From NCBI GenBank assembly GCA_021234155.1, contig JAJEKV010000078.1:4499225-4563224 (forward strand): DNA of 64,000 bases, written 5' to 3'. This DNA is from Isoetes taiwanensis (Eukaryota; Streptophyta; Lycopodiopsida; Isoetales; Isoetaceae). The position numbers were made by a program, and so were the translations under genes. The stretch's first letter is position 1. Every line of letters starts with the position of its first letter. A model generated the notes under the pieces. That model saw nothing but the letters and a program-made list of their open reading frames with translations, made no database searches and was not told where the DNA came from. Shown here piece by piece: positions 12,491 through 23,769 of the stretch.

Positions 12491-12959
12491 AAGGGTACCT
12501 CAATGAGCCAAACACCATGATCTGTCCAAACAGCTAGAGCCCTGACAGAGTAGATGGCAATTTCCTCATGAATGATCTAAAGGTTTGGCTTCAGGGGTTG
12601 CTGAAGGCAGGGAATGTGCAAAGTTATGTCGAAAGCAACAAAATGCTGAATATGTTTGACACTGAGAGTCAAATTTGTATTAATATGATGAAAAAACATA
12701 GAACTAAAGCCTAGAAATACTATTATTGTGTATATGATGTAACCTCTCTTGACTTTTTAATATAAACAAAGTTTTACTTCAATTGTTCATTTCTTGGCTA
12801 TTTCAATGTTCCTCAAGGTTTTCAATGATCTTCCATTTTCTTTGAATGTAAACTTACACCACCGGCCACGAGGGGCTTGCGGTGTTAGGCGCATATCAGG
12901 CGAACACTTGCCACTTGAAGTGTTTAAAGGGCGGCGAGGAGCCTCTTGTGCTTGATCAA

Positions 12960-13330
12960 GAGGCAATCAGAATATTGGAGAAAAGTAGGGATTGGTTGGT
13001 GATAGGATAGTCCATTTCTTCATGAGGTTAGTAATTTAATGTAAACAACTTCAGATTTGAAGTCTTACATTTGTTTCTTAAATCATCTTGTTTTACCGGA
13101 CCTTGGACTTTGGCGGTGTATGCACCATTACGCATCAAGCATGACATGGAGCAGAGGTTCCATTTCATAGATCCGCTCATTTACACATTCTTGTCGAGCG
13201 AGCTTGCTTCAAAGGACAAAGCTGTTGAACCCTCGAACTTGCAATTTCGGAATGTACCATTCGCCCGGCATGTTATCAGCCTTTGGGCGTGTATGTATGT
13301 CATTGTAGGTCTTGGAGGTCAAGCCGGTTA
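12960..13330 (+). pseudogene. Third Ulp1 (C48)-like remnant
   Basis: Three conserved blocks in order, needing frame changes: DWL followed by GDRIVHFFMRLVI (12988-13035, like WLNDEVINFYMNLL); GPWTLAVYAP...HFIDPL (13096-13180, like HW.L.V...YDSL, with Pro where His is expected); NVPFARHV...ACMYVIV (13250-13310, like VPQQ...DCGMYV, Gly replaced by Met spacing). Nearby 13390-13830 holds short frames I cannot assign. Not functional. Confidence 0.45.
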
Positions 13331-13929
13331 AATGTCACCCGGTGTGTACCATTTTGTGACCTAGAAATGTACAAAAGGGCTCAGGAGCTTTGTCATGAGT
13401 TTTGTTGAGGATGCAAACACAAAATTCCCAAGCACCATAAAAAGCTGCATACAAAGAAAATTACAAGTTCCCCACTCGGTCGATTCTTTGGTCATGTGGT
13501 CACGCTATATGTGTCTTTGTAAAGAAAGTTGTGGCTCTTGATGTCACGAGACTTGGACATACTATCCCAATGCAAGGTGAGTTAAAGTAAATTTGAAGGT
13601 ATTACTCATCAATGTGAGGCCTGATATGTTTGTTGCGAGGGTGTACCAATTTCTAGTGGCGGTTGATTGGACCTTGAGAATGATGATTGATGTTGTGAAG
13701 CCACTATTCGGTTGCTCTAGTAATGAATGGCTGAGGTTGTGGATCAATAGATCTTTACTTGTAATCACATATTTGTATTATTGTAACCAAAGAGGTTATT
13801 CTTGTAACCTATTCTTTCATTGACACTCTAATGTACATTGTTGTATACTATTGTATACAATAGACTTTTTCGGCTAACTGAGCAACACTTTCTGGTGGAG
13901 TTCAAATCTCGGAAGAAATTGATGTATTC

Positions 13930-14876
13930 AAAGATTCATGACAATGTGGTGATACATGTCGTGATAGATGTGGTGATGCAAATGGTGCATGTGGTGAATC
14001 ATGTGGTGCATTTGGTGAATCATGTGGTGAATCATGTGGTGAATCATAGGTGGCATGTTGGAGCATACGTGGCATGTTTGAGCCAACTTGGCATGTTTGA
14101 GCCAACTTGGCATATTTGAGCCTAGTTGGCATATTTGAGCCACCTTGGCATGCTTGAGCCTTTACATGACCTTTGTTACATGTTTGACTTTCATTGACCA
14201 ACATGTTTGGTGATGCAAATGGTGCATGTGGTGAATCATGTGGTGCATTTGGTGAATCATGTGGTGAAGCATGTGGTGAATCATAGGTGGCATGTTGGAG
14301 CCTAGGTGGCATGTTTGAGCCACCTTGGCATGTTGGAGCCTAGGTGGCATATTTGAGCCACCTTGGCATGCTTGAGCCTTTACATGACCTTTGTTACATG
14401 TTTGACTTTCATTGACCAACATGTTTGGTGATGCAAATGGTGCATGTGGTGAATCATGTGGTGCATTTGGTGAATCATGTGGTGAAGCATGTGGTGAATC
14501 ATAGGTGGCATGTTGGAGCTTCATTGGCATGTTTGAGCCACCTTGGCATGTTGGAGCCTAGGTGGCATATTTGAGCCACCTTGGCATGCTTGAGCCTTTA
14601 CATGACCTTTGTTACATGTTTGACTTTCATTGACCAACATGTTTGGTGATGCAAATGGTGCATGTGGTGAATCATGTGGTGCATTTGGTGAATCATGTGG
14701 TGAATCATAGGTGGCATGTTGAGCTTACGTGGCATGTTGGAGCCTAGGTGGCATGTTTGAGCCTCCTTGGCATGTTGGAGCCTAGGTGGCATATTTGAGC
14801 CACCTTGGCATGCTTGAGCCTTTACATGACCTTTGTTACATGTTTGACTTTCATTGACCAACATGTTTGGTGAAGC
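13930..14876. repeat. About 220-bp higher-order tandem repeat, four units
   Basis: The start word GATGCAAATGGTGCATGTGG recurs at 13975, 14212, 14430 and 14648, with the array ending near 14876 (steps 237, 218, 218, about 224). Inside each unit are two sub-repeats: GGTGAATCATGT-type 12-mers and TTGAGCCACCTTGGCATG-type 18-mers. Each unit ends with the same sentence around CATGTTTGACTTTCATTG. The His/Met-rich frames antisense to it are repeat translations. Confidence 0.9.
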
Positions 14877-14899
14877 GTAAGTCAACAATTGAAGTCAAC

Positions 14900-15353
14900 A
14901 ATCAATTTACACTAGCTAATTGTAACTAAAATTACTAAACAAGTGCCAAGCCAACATAATATGATTGGTGTCCAAAATGAATGGCCAATTCGGGATAGAT
15001 ATATATATCTTTTTTTTTTATGTTTTTAGAAAATAAAATAATGGTCATTTTGAGGTTATTATTAGTATATCCTACTAAATCATTACGATTAAGATACTAA
15101 TGGTGCGAAATCCTAAAATCGTAGCCCTCACGAAATTAATTTCACGCCCGACCTTTATAGGCTATGGTAGGTGAAGGAGAAGCATCGTCCAATTCCTTCC
15201 AGAGAATGTGATTTCGGCTAGCTCTCCCTCCGGCTACGCCTCTCCCTCTCGCTTTGCCTCCCCTTGGCCCTCATAAGTGCCAGGAAGCTGCTATCAATCC
15301 CTTTGGCTGAGGTCCTTGCGGTCATGGCATAGGATCTTGGCCAATTTTTCATT
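14900..15353. other. No gene recognised
   Basis: AT-rich, then a GC-richer stretch after 15140. Nothing supported. Confidence 0.35.
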
Positions 15354-15593
15354 TTGAGGGGCGATCACGAGAGCCTACTACCAGAGCCACGAGGCACGAG
15401 AGCTCGATTAGTATTCCACCTCTTAAAGCTCACGAAGATCTTTGAGACTTTTCGGAAGAGGTGGAATCCTCCTCTAATTCGATTCCTCGATGAAGCTTCT
15501 TACGATGATCCCCAAGATTCCCAAGATTACGATAGCGAATGGGCGAAGACCGGTAGAAGAAGAAGAAGAGGTAGAAAACGAAGAAGAACATGA
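15354..15593 (+). CDS. Uncharacterised coding-like fragment, basic C-terminus
   Basis: A 79-codon frame that stays open upstream of its first Met. It ends with an acidic DDPQDSQDYDSEW stretch and a Lys/Arg tail (RRRRRGRKRRR). Composition suggests a real charged protein end, possibly an exon or retroelement gag piece. No domain recognised and no confident start. Confidence 0.25.
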   Translation: MRGDHESLLPEPRGTRARLVFHLLKLTKIFETFRKRWNPPLIRFLDEASYDDPQDSQDYDSEWAKTGRRRRRGRKRRRT

Positions 15594-15727
15594 ATTTTTT
15601 GGAACTCCAAAATTTTCTCTGAGTAAGTAGCATGCATGCATTAAATTTTTGCTTTCTTTTATGTATTCTAAACTAATTTTCTTCACTTTTTCTTCTGGAT
15701 GAAGCTTGAAGTCCATTTTGTGGCACC

Positions 15728-16240
15728 TTTTTTTTTTTTTTTTTTTTTTTTCTTTTGATCAAGTTAGTCTGAGGCCTTTTGTGCCTTTGTATTTTTTTTA
15801 AAAGCAGGATGGTATATAGGCCTTAGTGCCTTCATTTGATCTCACCCCATTGTTGATCTCACCCCCTCGTGAACTACCTTGTGGCCTTAGTGCCTCTTTG
15901 TAATATATGATGGCCTTAGTGCCTTTTTGAATATATGATGGCCTTGTGCCTTTTTGAACCTTGTGTAAATTTCTAATTACGAAGTATTACGGTATTTTAC
16001 TGTTTTAACATATGATGGCCTTGTCTTTTGTAATCGAGGCCTTGTGCCTTTTGTTTAATCGGAAAATAGTTTGTAATGGCTTTGTGTCTTGTGTAAATTT
16101 GTGCCTTGTGTAAATTTCTAATTTGTTTTACCACGGGCTGTTTCTAAAAGCAGGATACCACGGGCCTCGGTGCCTTTCTTTGATCTCACCCATATGTCTA
16201 ACTTGAGGGCCTTGTGCAAGTTTAAAGTTTAATTCAGTTT
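15728..16240. repeat. Poly(T) and GGCCTTAGTGCCT tract
   Basis: A run of 24 T at 15728-15751, then about ten copies of GGCCTTAGTGCCTTT/GGCCTTGTGCCTT with irregular 30-60 bp spacing. The phrase AAAAGCAGGAT occurs here twice (about 15802 and 16146) and again at about 19491. It resembles degenerate 3' untranslated repeats of a retroelement. Confidence 0.5.
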
Positions 16241-18729
16241 AATCGGTTATACCTTGGAATTCATTCAACATTCATGGCGAAGCATAAAAATGAGAATGCA
16301 AAACGAAACTTCTTTATATTCATAAAAGTATCTATCGAATTACCCTTTATACAATTGCCCGATAAGTGGATTTTCCTAATACTTTGGGTCTATGTGGCAT
16401 CTTTGTCACCAAAATCGGTCAAGATACTATCGGGGAATCGAGAGCCATTCCATTTTCGGCCGGGTCAAAAAATGGTCAATGCCCCCGGCCGATTATGGTG
16501 AAATCGTGGTGAAAGCCGTGGTGAAAAGCGTGGTGGAAGCTTTGTGGTGATGCAAGCGTTGTTTTTTATATTTCAAAGGGAGAAAAATACATATGGAAAT
16601 CTACCATACCGGTAGAATAGTTCATACTTCTTATGAAATGAAGTATGCGAGAAAAAATCGAGGGAAAACTATAACCAAAATTTGTTTTGAAAAGGTTAAT
16701 GATGACATCACGATTCTTGGGCCTCAATGGATCACGCATTGTGAGATCGTAACTCTTCTTCTTCCAAATGCGTTCAAGATTTCATCAAGTGTTTCTGCTG
16801 AATAGTTGGTGTAATCCGGCAACACTAAAACATGAGCTTCTCATTTCTGCTCCCACTTATGATCTGATTCATAAAGTATTGTCTCGGGGTTGTTGTGTCT
16901 CCATGCATCGGCTTTGTTGAGCACTTTTTAATGGTGAAGCATGGATCATTTCCTGCTTTATTTGGATGAACATATCCTCTTCCTCAAGCATGGGGAGAGG
17001 CGAGAACTCATCCTCGGGAATCATACACCACCCCAGGAACCCTGTCGGCCGCACCCGGCTCTGTTAAGTCTCCCGCATGCGTGTAAACAACATCATGTGT
17101 AAAACAACATCTACTACAAAGAAAAGGCAGCCTATCGCGCCTTGGCTTCTAATTCTTTAAGCCCATCGAGGGAATTAACCTATGTTTTAAGCCTAGAATA
17201 CCTCGGAATTCATGGGTCCTCCGCTCCTCTAATATCCGCCTCGTTCTGGTTTATTTGCTCGTTATAGGTCCTACCGGAATCATTTGCATTTGAAGCTGGC
17301 GAAATTGTTTGTGCTTTCGTGTTCTCCTTACGTTTTCTTCCGCCATAGCTGGATTGTGATAAGCCAATGTGCGCATGCAAAACTAGATTTATAGTTTTCC
17401 CCAATGCTTCTGCCCGCGACCCGACTTTTGAATGATTGACCTTGCATTTGATGTATTGATTTCCAATGATTCTCTGTCCCATTACGATTTCATCCTTAAT
17501 GTAATTTTTACGTGTGTCACTTTCACCCACATCAATTAAAGCGGTGAGAGATTGAAGAGTGAAGATTTATATTATATTAAACATATAAAATGATTACATA
17601 AGGTTACATTTCAAGCCGGGGATTTCTATTAAACATTTGGATTACATCGCAACAAAATTTTTATATACACTTGCTTTCATTCTGTCGTCTATCAAAAAAG
17701 ATCGGGTCCAGCTCCTCCTCGTCATCTTCTATGACCACCGGATCGATGCCACCGGTCGGCTTGCCGGCCTATATCATCCCATTACGGAGGAAAGCAAAAA
17801 ACCATAATGGTGCGGTGTTACCAAAGCGAGAATAGCGGCTTCTCCATGTGCATCCCGCAAGCCCTTGTGATGATAGAACATATCCACGAAGTGAAGGAAT
17901 TGTTCCTCTGTAAACAACCTATCATAACAAAAGCGAGAACTTTGTCTAGCGTAAAGGCTTGGTAGCCATTAAGCGAGAAAAGGTTTCAACCTTTGCGGAT
18001 CTGGTCAATAGTAGGAGGAATAGGCCAAAGATCTTTGGTGTGTAAAAATTTCGATGGAAGCGAGAGAAAGTTGAGAGATCACGGGAGGTTTGGTGTACAA
18101 TTCATCCTCACGGTGAGAGTTTTCAACATTTACGTGGTCATATTCTCATCCGGTGAATAGAGAAATTTCTGTTGCACGAGAATGTCCATCCATTACGCAT
18201 GGGTGAAAATCGGGACAGCACGCCCTAGGTATCATGGGCTCTTCTTCTCGGTGACATTGTCCCATTCGAGTGCCATCGTTTTTGCGGGATCAAGAGGTGA
18301 AGTTGGCCATGTCCGCTGAAGTAGCTGCTTTGTAAAGCGTAAAGCGTAAAGCTGTAAACTTCGATTCGGGAGTAAGAAGAATGGCACCTCGGGCCTTTTG
18401 GGTTGCCCGAGGTCATTAATTTTGCCATCCCATAATGATTTTTTTTGCAGAATGCATTTTGTCGCCAAAAGGATGATGAGAGGAATTGATGGGACCGAGA
18501 GAGAATTTAAGGAAAAAGGAAAGCATTTCGGTGGAAAATTTGTTGAGAAGGATCTCTCGTCTCGGGGAAAGAGGCGAAAAGTGAAACACGTGGTGAGACA
18601 TGTGGTGAAACATGTGGTGACACATGTGGTGAATTTTCCCAAAAAATAAACTTTTACATGGCCCGTCGACCCTAAATTCAAATTCTCTTTTCGCTCCTTC
18701 ACAATTTCATGCTCCTTCCTTTGTTCAAA
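16241..18729. other. Degenerate repeat DNA, no supported gene
   Basis: Contains GTGGTGAAA runs at about 16495-16560 and CATGTGGTGAAA runs at 18588-18640. A - strand 106-codon frame at 17530-17210 has GGRKRKENTK and could be a lost exon of copy C-like material, but I cannot place it. Confidence 0.35.
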
Positions 18730-19760
18730 GGGGCGGCTCTACTCTCCGAGTTAAGTGCATTCCATCTCGATCCCAAGATCCTCTGTCAAAAGATATGAAC
18801 CACTTCAGCTACTTTGCTCCAAAGCTGGGATACACTCTCTACGGATCAAAGAGGATCTCAAACTCTGCCAAGATTGGATGCTAATGGTGTACCGGTTCCT
18901 CTATTTAGAGACCATTTGGGCGAGCATCTCGGACGAGCAATTTGCCTCAGATTTTGAATACCAACAATCCGAGTCCCCACAAACATATAGCTATTCGGAG
19001 ATTACATGAGGAACCTTAGCGAGACATTGGAACCCGGTGGAACTGCGAGAATATAGATTGTTCGAGGCGAGAGATTGGTACGATATTCAATACACTCATG
19101 ACATGTGGGCGAGGAGGCACGAGTTAGGGGCATCACGGATATAGATATAATTGATATCCCTATGATGAACTAGAATGGGCTATAGAATTACTGAGAGGCA
19201 CATATCTTATGCATCAAATATGGTGGTTCATGGAAAGCAACAATGAAGAATGCCAGATCGGCGGTTTGAGTACTACGAGGGGCGCTATTATCATCACAGG
19301 TGCACAGCGGATGCATATGGCACTTTGATAACTTTGATGTCCCTACCAATGCGAGGCGGGCTGATTCTTGAGCTAAAAGCGGGAAATGGCAAGACTCTTA
19401 TACTTGACCCTAATTTCCGAGCTCACCATGAATTCCTAAACACCTACCATTTCCACACAAATCATTGACTTGCACCTCTCCCTTTTTGACAAAAGCAGGA
19501 TCGCATATAACCGCATCTTATTAACATCTACATCTTTTCTGCGGGGAATTGGTGCGCTCACTCTGTTGCGGACATAACACATATCACAACTACTCTTGTT
19601 GTTATAAAACATTGCTATGTGCTTTCAAGCGGCACCTACTTCATTTGTATTTATTTGCATGCTTTATCATGAGTAGCCTACCTATAAAGGCTCACTCACT
19701 ACGTTGTACCTTTTTCTATAATTAATGAAAAAACCCCATTCACTCAAAAAAAAAAAAAAA
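18730..19760 (+). other. Coding-like fragment followed by poly(A)
   Basis: Frames at 18755-19009 and 19250-19468 (RGGLILELKAGNGKTLILDP) look protein-like but match no family I know. They are followed by an untranslated-looking region and an A-run at 19746-19760. This is consistent with the 3' end of a retroposed or retroelement transcript on the + strand; weak. Confidence 0.3.
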
Positions 19761-19873
19761 TACAATTGAGCATGGAATTGAGTTTCTTATATTATTCCCA
19801 AACAAGGCAAGACACAACAACATATATTCAAAATTTCTGAATCATTTCCTAACTTTTGTAAGAATGTGTTCAA

Positions 19874-22800
19874 CTATTCTTCATCGGACATGCTATCTTC
19901 ATCGGATAAAACCTCGGGCAAGTTTTCTAGAATCTTTTCCTCATCTGCTGGTCTAGCACGTAAGCTTGATTCGAGCACCTTTCTTGATCTGTTTGCATGG
20001 GAACTTCGAATAGCACAAATTTGAGTAGAGAATACAAGTGACTTTGGCTCGTTTGTTAACAACTCATACATCACCTTTGGCCAGGGGCTTCTTTCTATAG
20101 TAAATGCCCTCCACAAGCGGTTTCACCTCTCATAAACAAGTTTCCGATTCAGCTTGAAGTCATTTTCAACTTCAAATTTTGGCTTGGTGCATAGCAACAT
20201 CAAAATCTGAGAATCCTCCTCATTCCTTTAGGTGTGCGACAAGCGCAAAAGCTGTCTCCTTCTCTAAGTGCTTACTTGCAAAGTACATTTTGCCAAGGTT
20301 GAGTATAGTGGCTGGTAGACTTGCGGGTCTCTTCCACATCCGCATGAACATTGGAGGATGGTTCAGCGACTTCAAGGTTCCATTCATCTACATACAATTT
20401 GTTCTCACACATGTCCCATTTTCCATCCAAACAATTCTTTGCAAAAAACATGATAGCTTTACGGTATGTAGGCGTATTTGGATTTCCTATCTTTGAATCC
20501 ATGGATGAATGAATTTGCACGGTTTACGGAATTGTCTACGCACCCCAAGCCTTTTTCTGTTGATATCCTCGGGTTTTATTTCCCGAAGTATCTCGAACTT
20601 TTCTTCCATTTTGGTCCACTCGGATGTACCACATTGAAATTGTTTCTCTGCAATTTTCACCACATCATGGGCATTATCTAGTTTAATGTCGGGATGTTTA
20701 AAGCCGTATGAACCTCGTATCCATCTTTTCAATTCTTTTGCCTTCCCATCATGTTCACCTTTTCCATGGTTTGATCCAAAAAGTTCCACATCATGTTGAC
20801 CTCTATATCACTGGTTGTACCTTCCAACAAAATAAAATGATCATTTGCTTTGAATTGTGATGCGGCACCATCGAAAATACATAGTCTTTGTTTGGGGACA
20901 TTGCCTTTCTGCTTTAAGTACTCAAAATATTTCATAAAACAATGTTGAACAAAAAGTGTGTCATGTTCCTATCATCAGACACATAGTAGTGTGTTTCCTT
21001 CTCAATGGTGTATGCATGCGTGGATCAACGATAGGTTATTTGAACAAATATAGTTATCACAGTTTGTTGACCAGTAGCATGGGTGAACTTCATTACGCTC
21101 CTTAAAAGTATAATTCTCTGCGAAGTCAACCATGGATAGATAAGCATCTCGGGCAAGTTATCAAGGAGTTCTTTGTCTTGGCTTTGCTGTCACTTATATC
21201 GAAGTTGTGTAAAGGAAATTTTGGAAGCTTCTCCAACATTTTGTTCACCCGGTGGAAGACTTGCGGTTTCATTATGTTGGTGAGCGAGCTTAGACTTCTT
21301 CTTTGCCATCTCACGAATCGGTTTTTTCATAGTCTAGGTATTCCCACTTCACCATGCCACTATCACTAGATTGTTCATGTGGGCGGATAGGGAACTTCTT
21401 AATCCCACACTCTTTACACTCACCCGGGAATGCATTCCCTCTTATGGTAAGGTTGGAAGCTAGTTTTCTCACATAAAATTCCACGCCACAGGACTTCTTG
21501 TGCTACTTATGTTGTATTCGGGCATGCATTCACCATATATGTCGACACACCAAAAGCGACAAGTGCATTACCTGACTTTTTGGGTGCTTAGTTCTCATAC
21601 TATTGAAGCCATCTATTAGCATCGCATTCTAACATGGTATATCTGGTGACAACTATTGAAGTCCTTTAATTTTACAACAAATCATGGTTTGACTTTTCAA
21701 ACATCCTCTGTTTGATCATAACACTAGGATGTTAGTCTTGAATTTCTAAACAATTGCAAGCTGCAAGGAAGATAACAAGGTGATCGGCATATTTATTGCA
21801 CACTACATTTTCCACCACACTAGGCACCACATAGCATATATTTACGGACATTCATGTTACACCTCCTTATTCACCACACTAGGCACCAAAAGCATATATT
21901 ACATAATTTATTGTACACCATATTTTTCACCACACTAGGCACCACATAGCATATATTAGGACATTCATCTTACACCTCGTTATTCACCACACTAGGCACC
22001 ACATAGAATATATTACAGCATTTATTTTACACCATATTTTTTTCACCACACTAGGCACCACATACACGGCACCACACTAGGCACCACACCATGTTATTCA
22101 CCACACTAGGGACCACATAGCATATATTCAAACATTTATTTATTTCACCATACACCATGTTATTCACCACACTAGGCACCACAAAGCGTATATTTAGAGC
22201 ATTTATTTTACACCATATTTTTCACCACACTAGGCACCACATAGCATATATTACAGCATGTATTTTACACATGTTATTCACCACACTAGGCACCACAAAG
22301 CATATATTGACAAACATTTATTTCACACCACGTGCCTCACCACACTAGGCGACACATATCATATATCCGGCATTAATAGGCACCACACACCACAAGCAAT
22401 CACTAACCCACGGCAACCACATATCACAAGCAATCACTAACCACATACCACATTAACAATAAAAATGTGGTGAAGATGAAGAAATGAAATAACACGTGAT
22501 TCTTCCGGATAGTGAGTGGCATGATCCTCTCTTACATTTCGTTCCAATCTTGAACTTAACATCCTTTGCATTTGGAGAGACCCTCATTTTTCTGGGTCCA
22601 AAATTCTTTGCACAAGTTCTATGACGAGAATTGGGAATTGCATACGCTCTTCTAACTCTTTTGTACAAAACCCATTTCCCTCCTTTGCAATCTATCTCTT
22701 CCCTCTTCAATTTTGCTTTGGTAAGATTCCTAGGATGAACATCCGGTGGTTTACCAAAACCCCGAAAGAGCAGCGGGATTAGCACTTTCGGTATTAATGC

Positions 22801-23291
22801 TTCCTCTTACGGCCATAGCAAGGCAACTACTCTTTGGTCGCTAAAAGCATCATTCTTTGTTAGACTTCTTCACAAGTTGAATGGAAGCCACGAGGTTCTT
22901 GACCACAATGCTCTTGGCTTGCAAATCTTTTCAGCTCTTAGCCAAATCTATTTGTCCATTGTGTCATCTGCAGAGAAAATCTAGTAAAACCTCTTTCTTA
23001 TATTTGTTAGACAAACCTTTAGTGGTGCTATGAAATGAAGATAACAATTTTAATACCATCAGAGCGCCTAGTAGAGGCGTTACAGTGGATCCTCCCTCGA
23101 TGATGCAATTTTGCTAATTCTTCTTTAGCTTCCCTTTGTCTTTTCCTTTGGCGTCTTTTATGATCCCGCTCTTGTTCTGGAGTTCTCTTTCTCTTACCTA
23201 TGCTCCGGTTTGAGATTTTAGGCAGATTTGCTTCCAAATTAAATGATTGAAGGTATGAACTGGATTGATCCACAACCGGATTAAGCGCCAT
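19874..23291 (-). mobile_element. SDG/HGKG-family transposase-like gene, copy C (degenerate)
   Basis: - strand order: MALNPVVDQ with a basic, bZIP-like run (KRKRTPEQERDHKRR, 23291-23160); a basic block with CKGGKWVLYKRVRRAY (about 22700); CKECGIKKF (about 21400); FDGAASQFK (about 20870); MMWNF then HGKGEHDG (20790-20750); and an acidic C-terminus VLSDEDSMSDEE ending 19874. The DGxASQFK and HGKGEHDG blocks match copy B. First residue before DG is Phe rather than Ser. Interrupted by a 57-bp minisatellite. Frameshifts throughout. Confidence 0.6.
21790..22365. repeat. 57-bp minisatellite, about ten units
   Basis: CACCACACTAGGCACCACA recurs at 21813, 21872, 21929, 21985, 22044, 22099, 22164, 22223, 22279 and 22338 (steps mostly 55-59), alternating with AT-rich AGCATATATTA spacers. 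It continues as CACCACA-rich DNA to about 22455. It is the complement of the TGTGGTG wording elsewhere. Spacers are near-copies, so this is not a CRISPR. Confidence 0.9.
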
Positions 23292-23529
23292 AGCCGTGTG
23301 CTTCAGGAAAGGCGCGGGTGGGTCGTGGGTTTAGAAATCGGTTCGGTGGAGATTGGAATGGGACGGGTGGCATAGGAAATTGGAATGGGACGGGTGGCGT
23401 AGGAATCGGGTTGTTGCAATTCAAGAAATGATTGAATCCGGGCAGTACATGCACTAGGCGCCAAACAAACATTTAAAATCGCACCACAAATTTGATATCT
23501 CCCACCACATTTTTAGGGGGGACAGGGGG

Positions 23530-23566
23530 GACACCCAGGGTGTTCCACTACAACATGCTTTCACCC
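23530..23566 (-). other. Candidate terminus of copy C
   Basis: - strand GGGTGAAAGCATG...GGGTGTC, a weaker form of the termini at 12490 and 31445. It lies between the head-to-head copies C and B, so it could belong to either. Confidence 0.3.
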
Positions 23567-23745
23567 ATGTACATTGGATGTACAGTAACAGATCAGTGGA
23601 ACTGTTGGCTGTACATTAGATGTACTGATGTACATTAGATGTACTGATGTACATTAGATGTACATTAGATGTACATTAGATGTACAGTAACAGATCAGTG
23701 GAACTGTTGGATGGACATTTTATGTACATAGAACATACATTAATT
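23567..23745. repeat. TGTACATTAGA tandem tract
   Basis: TGTACATTAGATGTAC words in tandem, plus a 25-bp phrase around ACAGTAACAGATCAGTGGA that occurs twice (about 23580 and 23690) flanking the tandem part. Confidence 0.75.
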
Positions 23746-23769
23746 GTACAATAGTATAGTTCAATACTC

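Noticed and set aside
13902-14888. Four overlapping - strand open frames of 71-136 codons
   Set aside because: They are translations of the 220-bp tandem array (His/Met-rich, repeating with the DNA unit).
21790-22455. Regular repeats with spacers, CRISPR-like at first sight
   Set aside because: Plant nuclear context; spacers are near-copies of each other and no cas genes exist.
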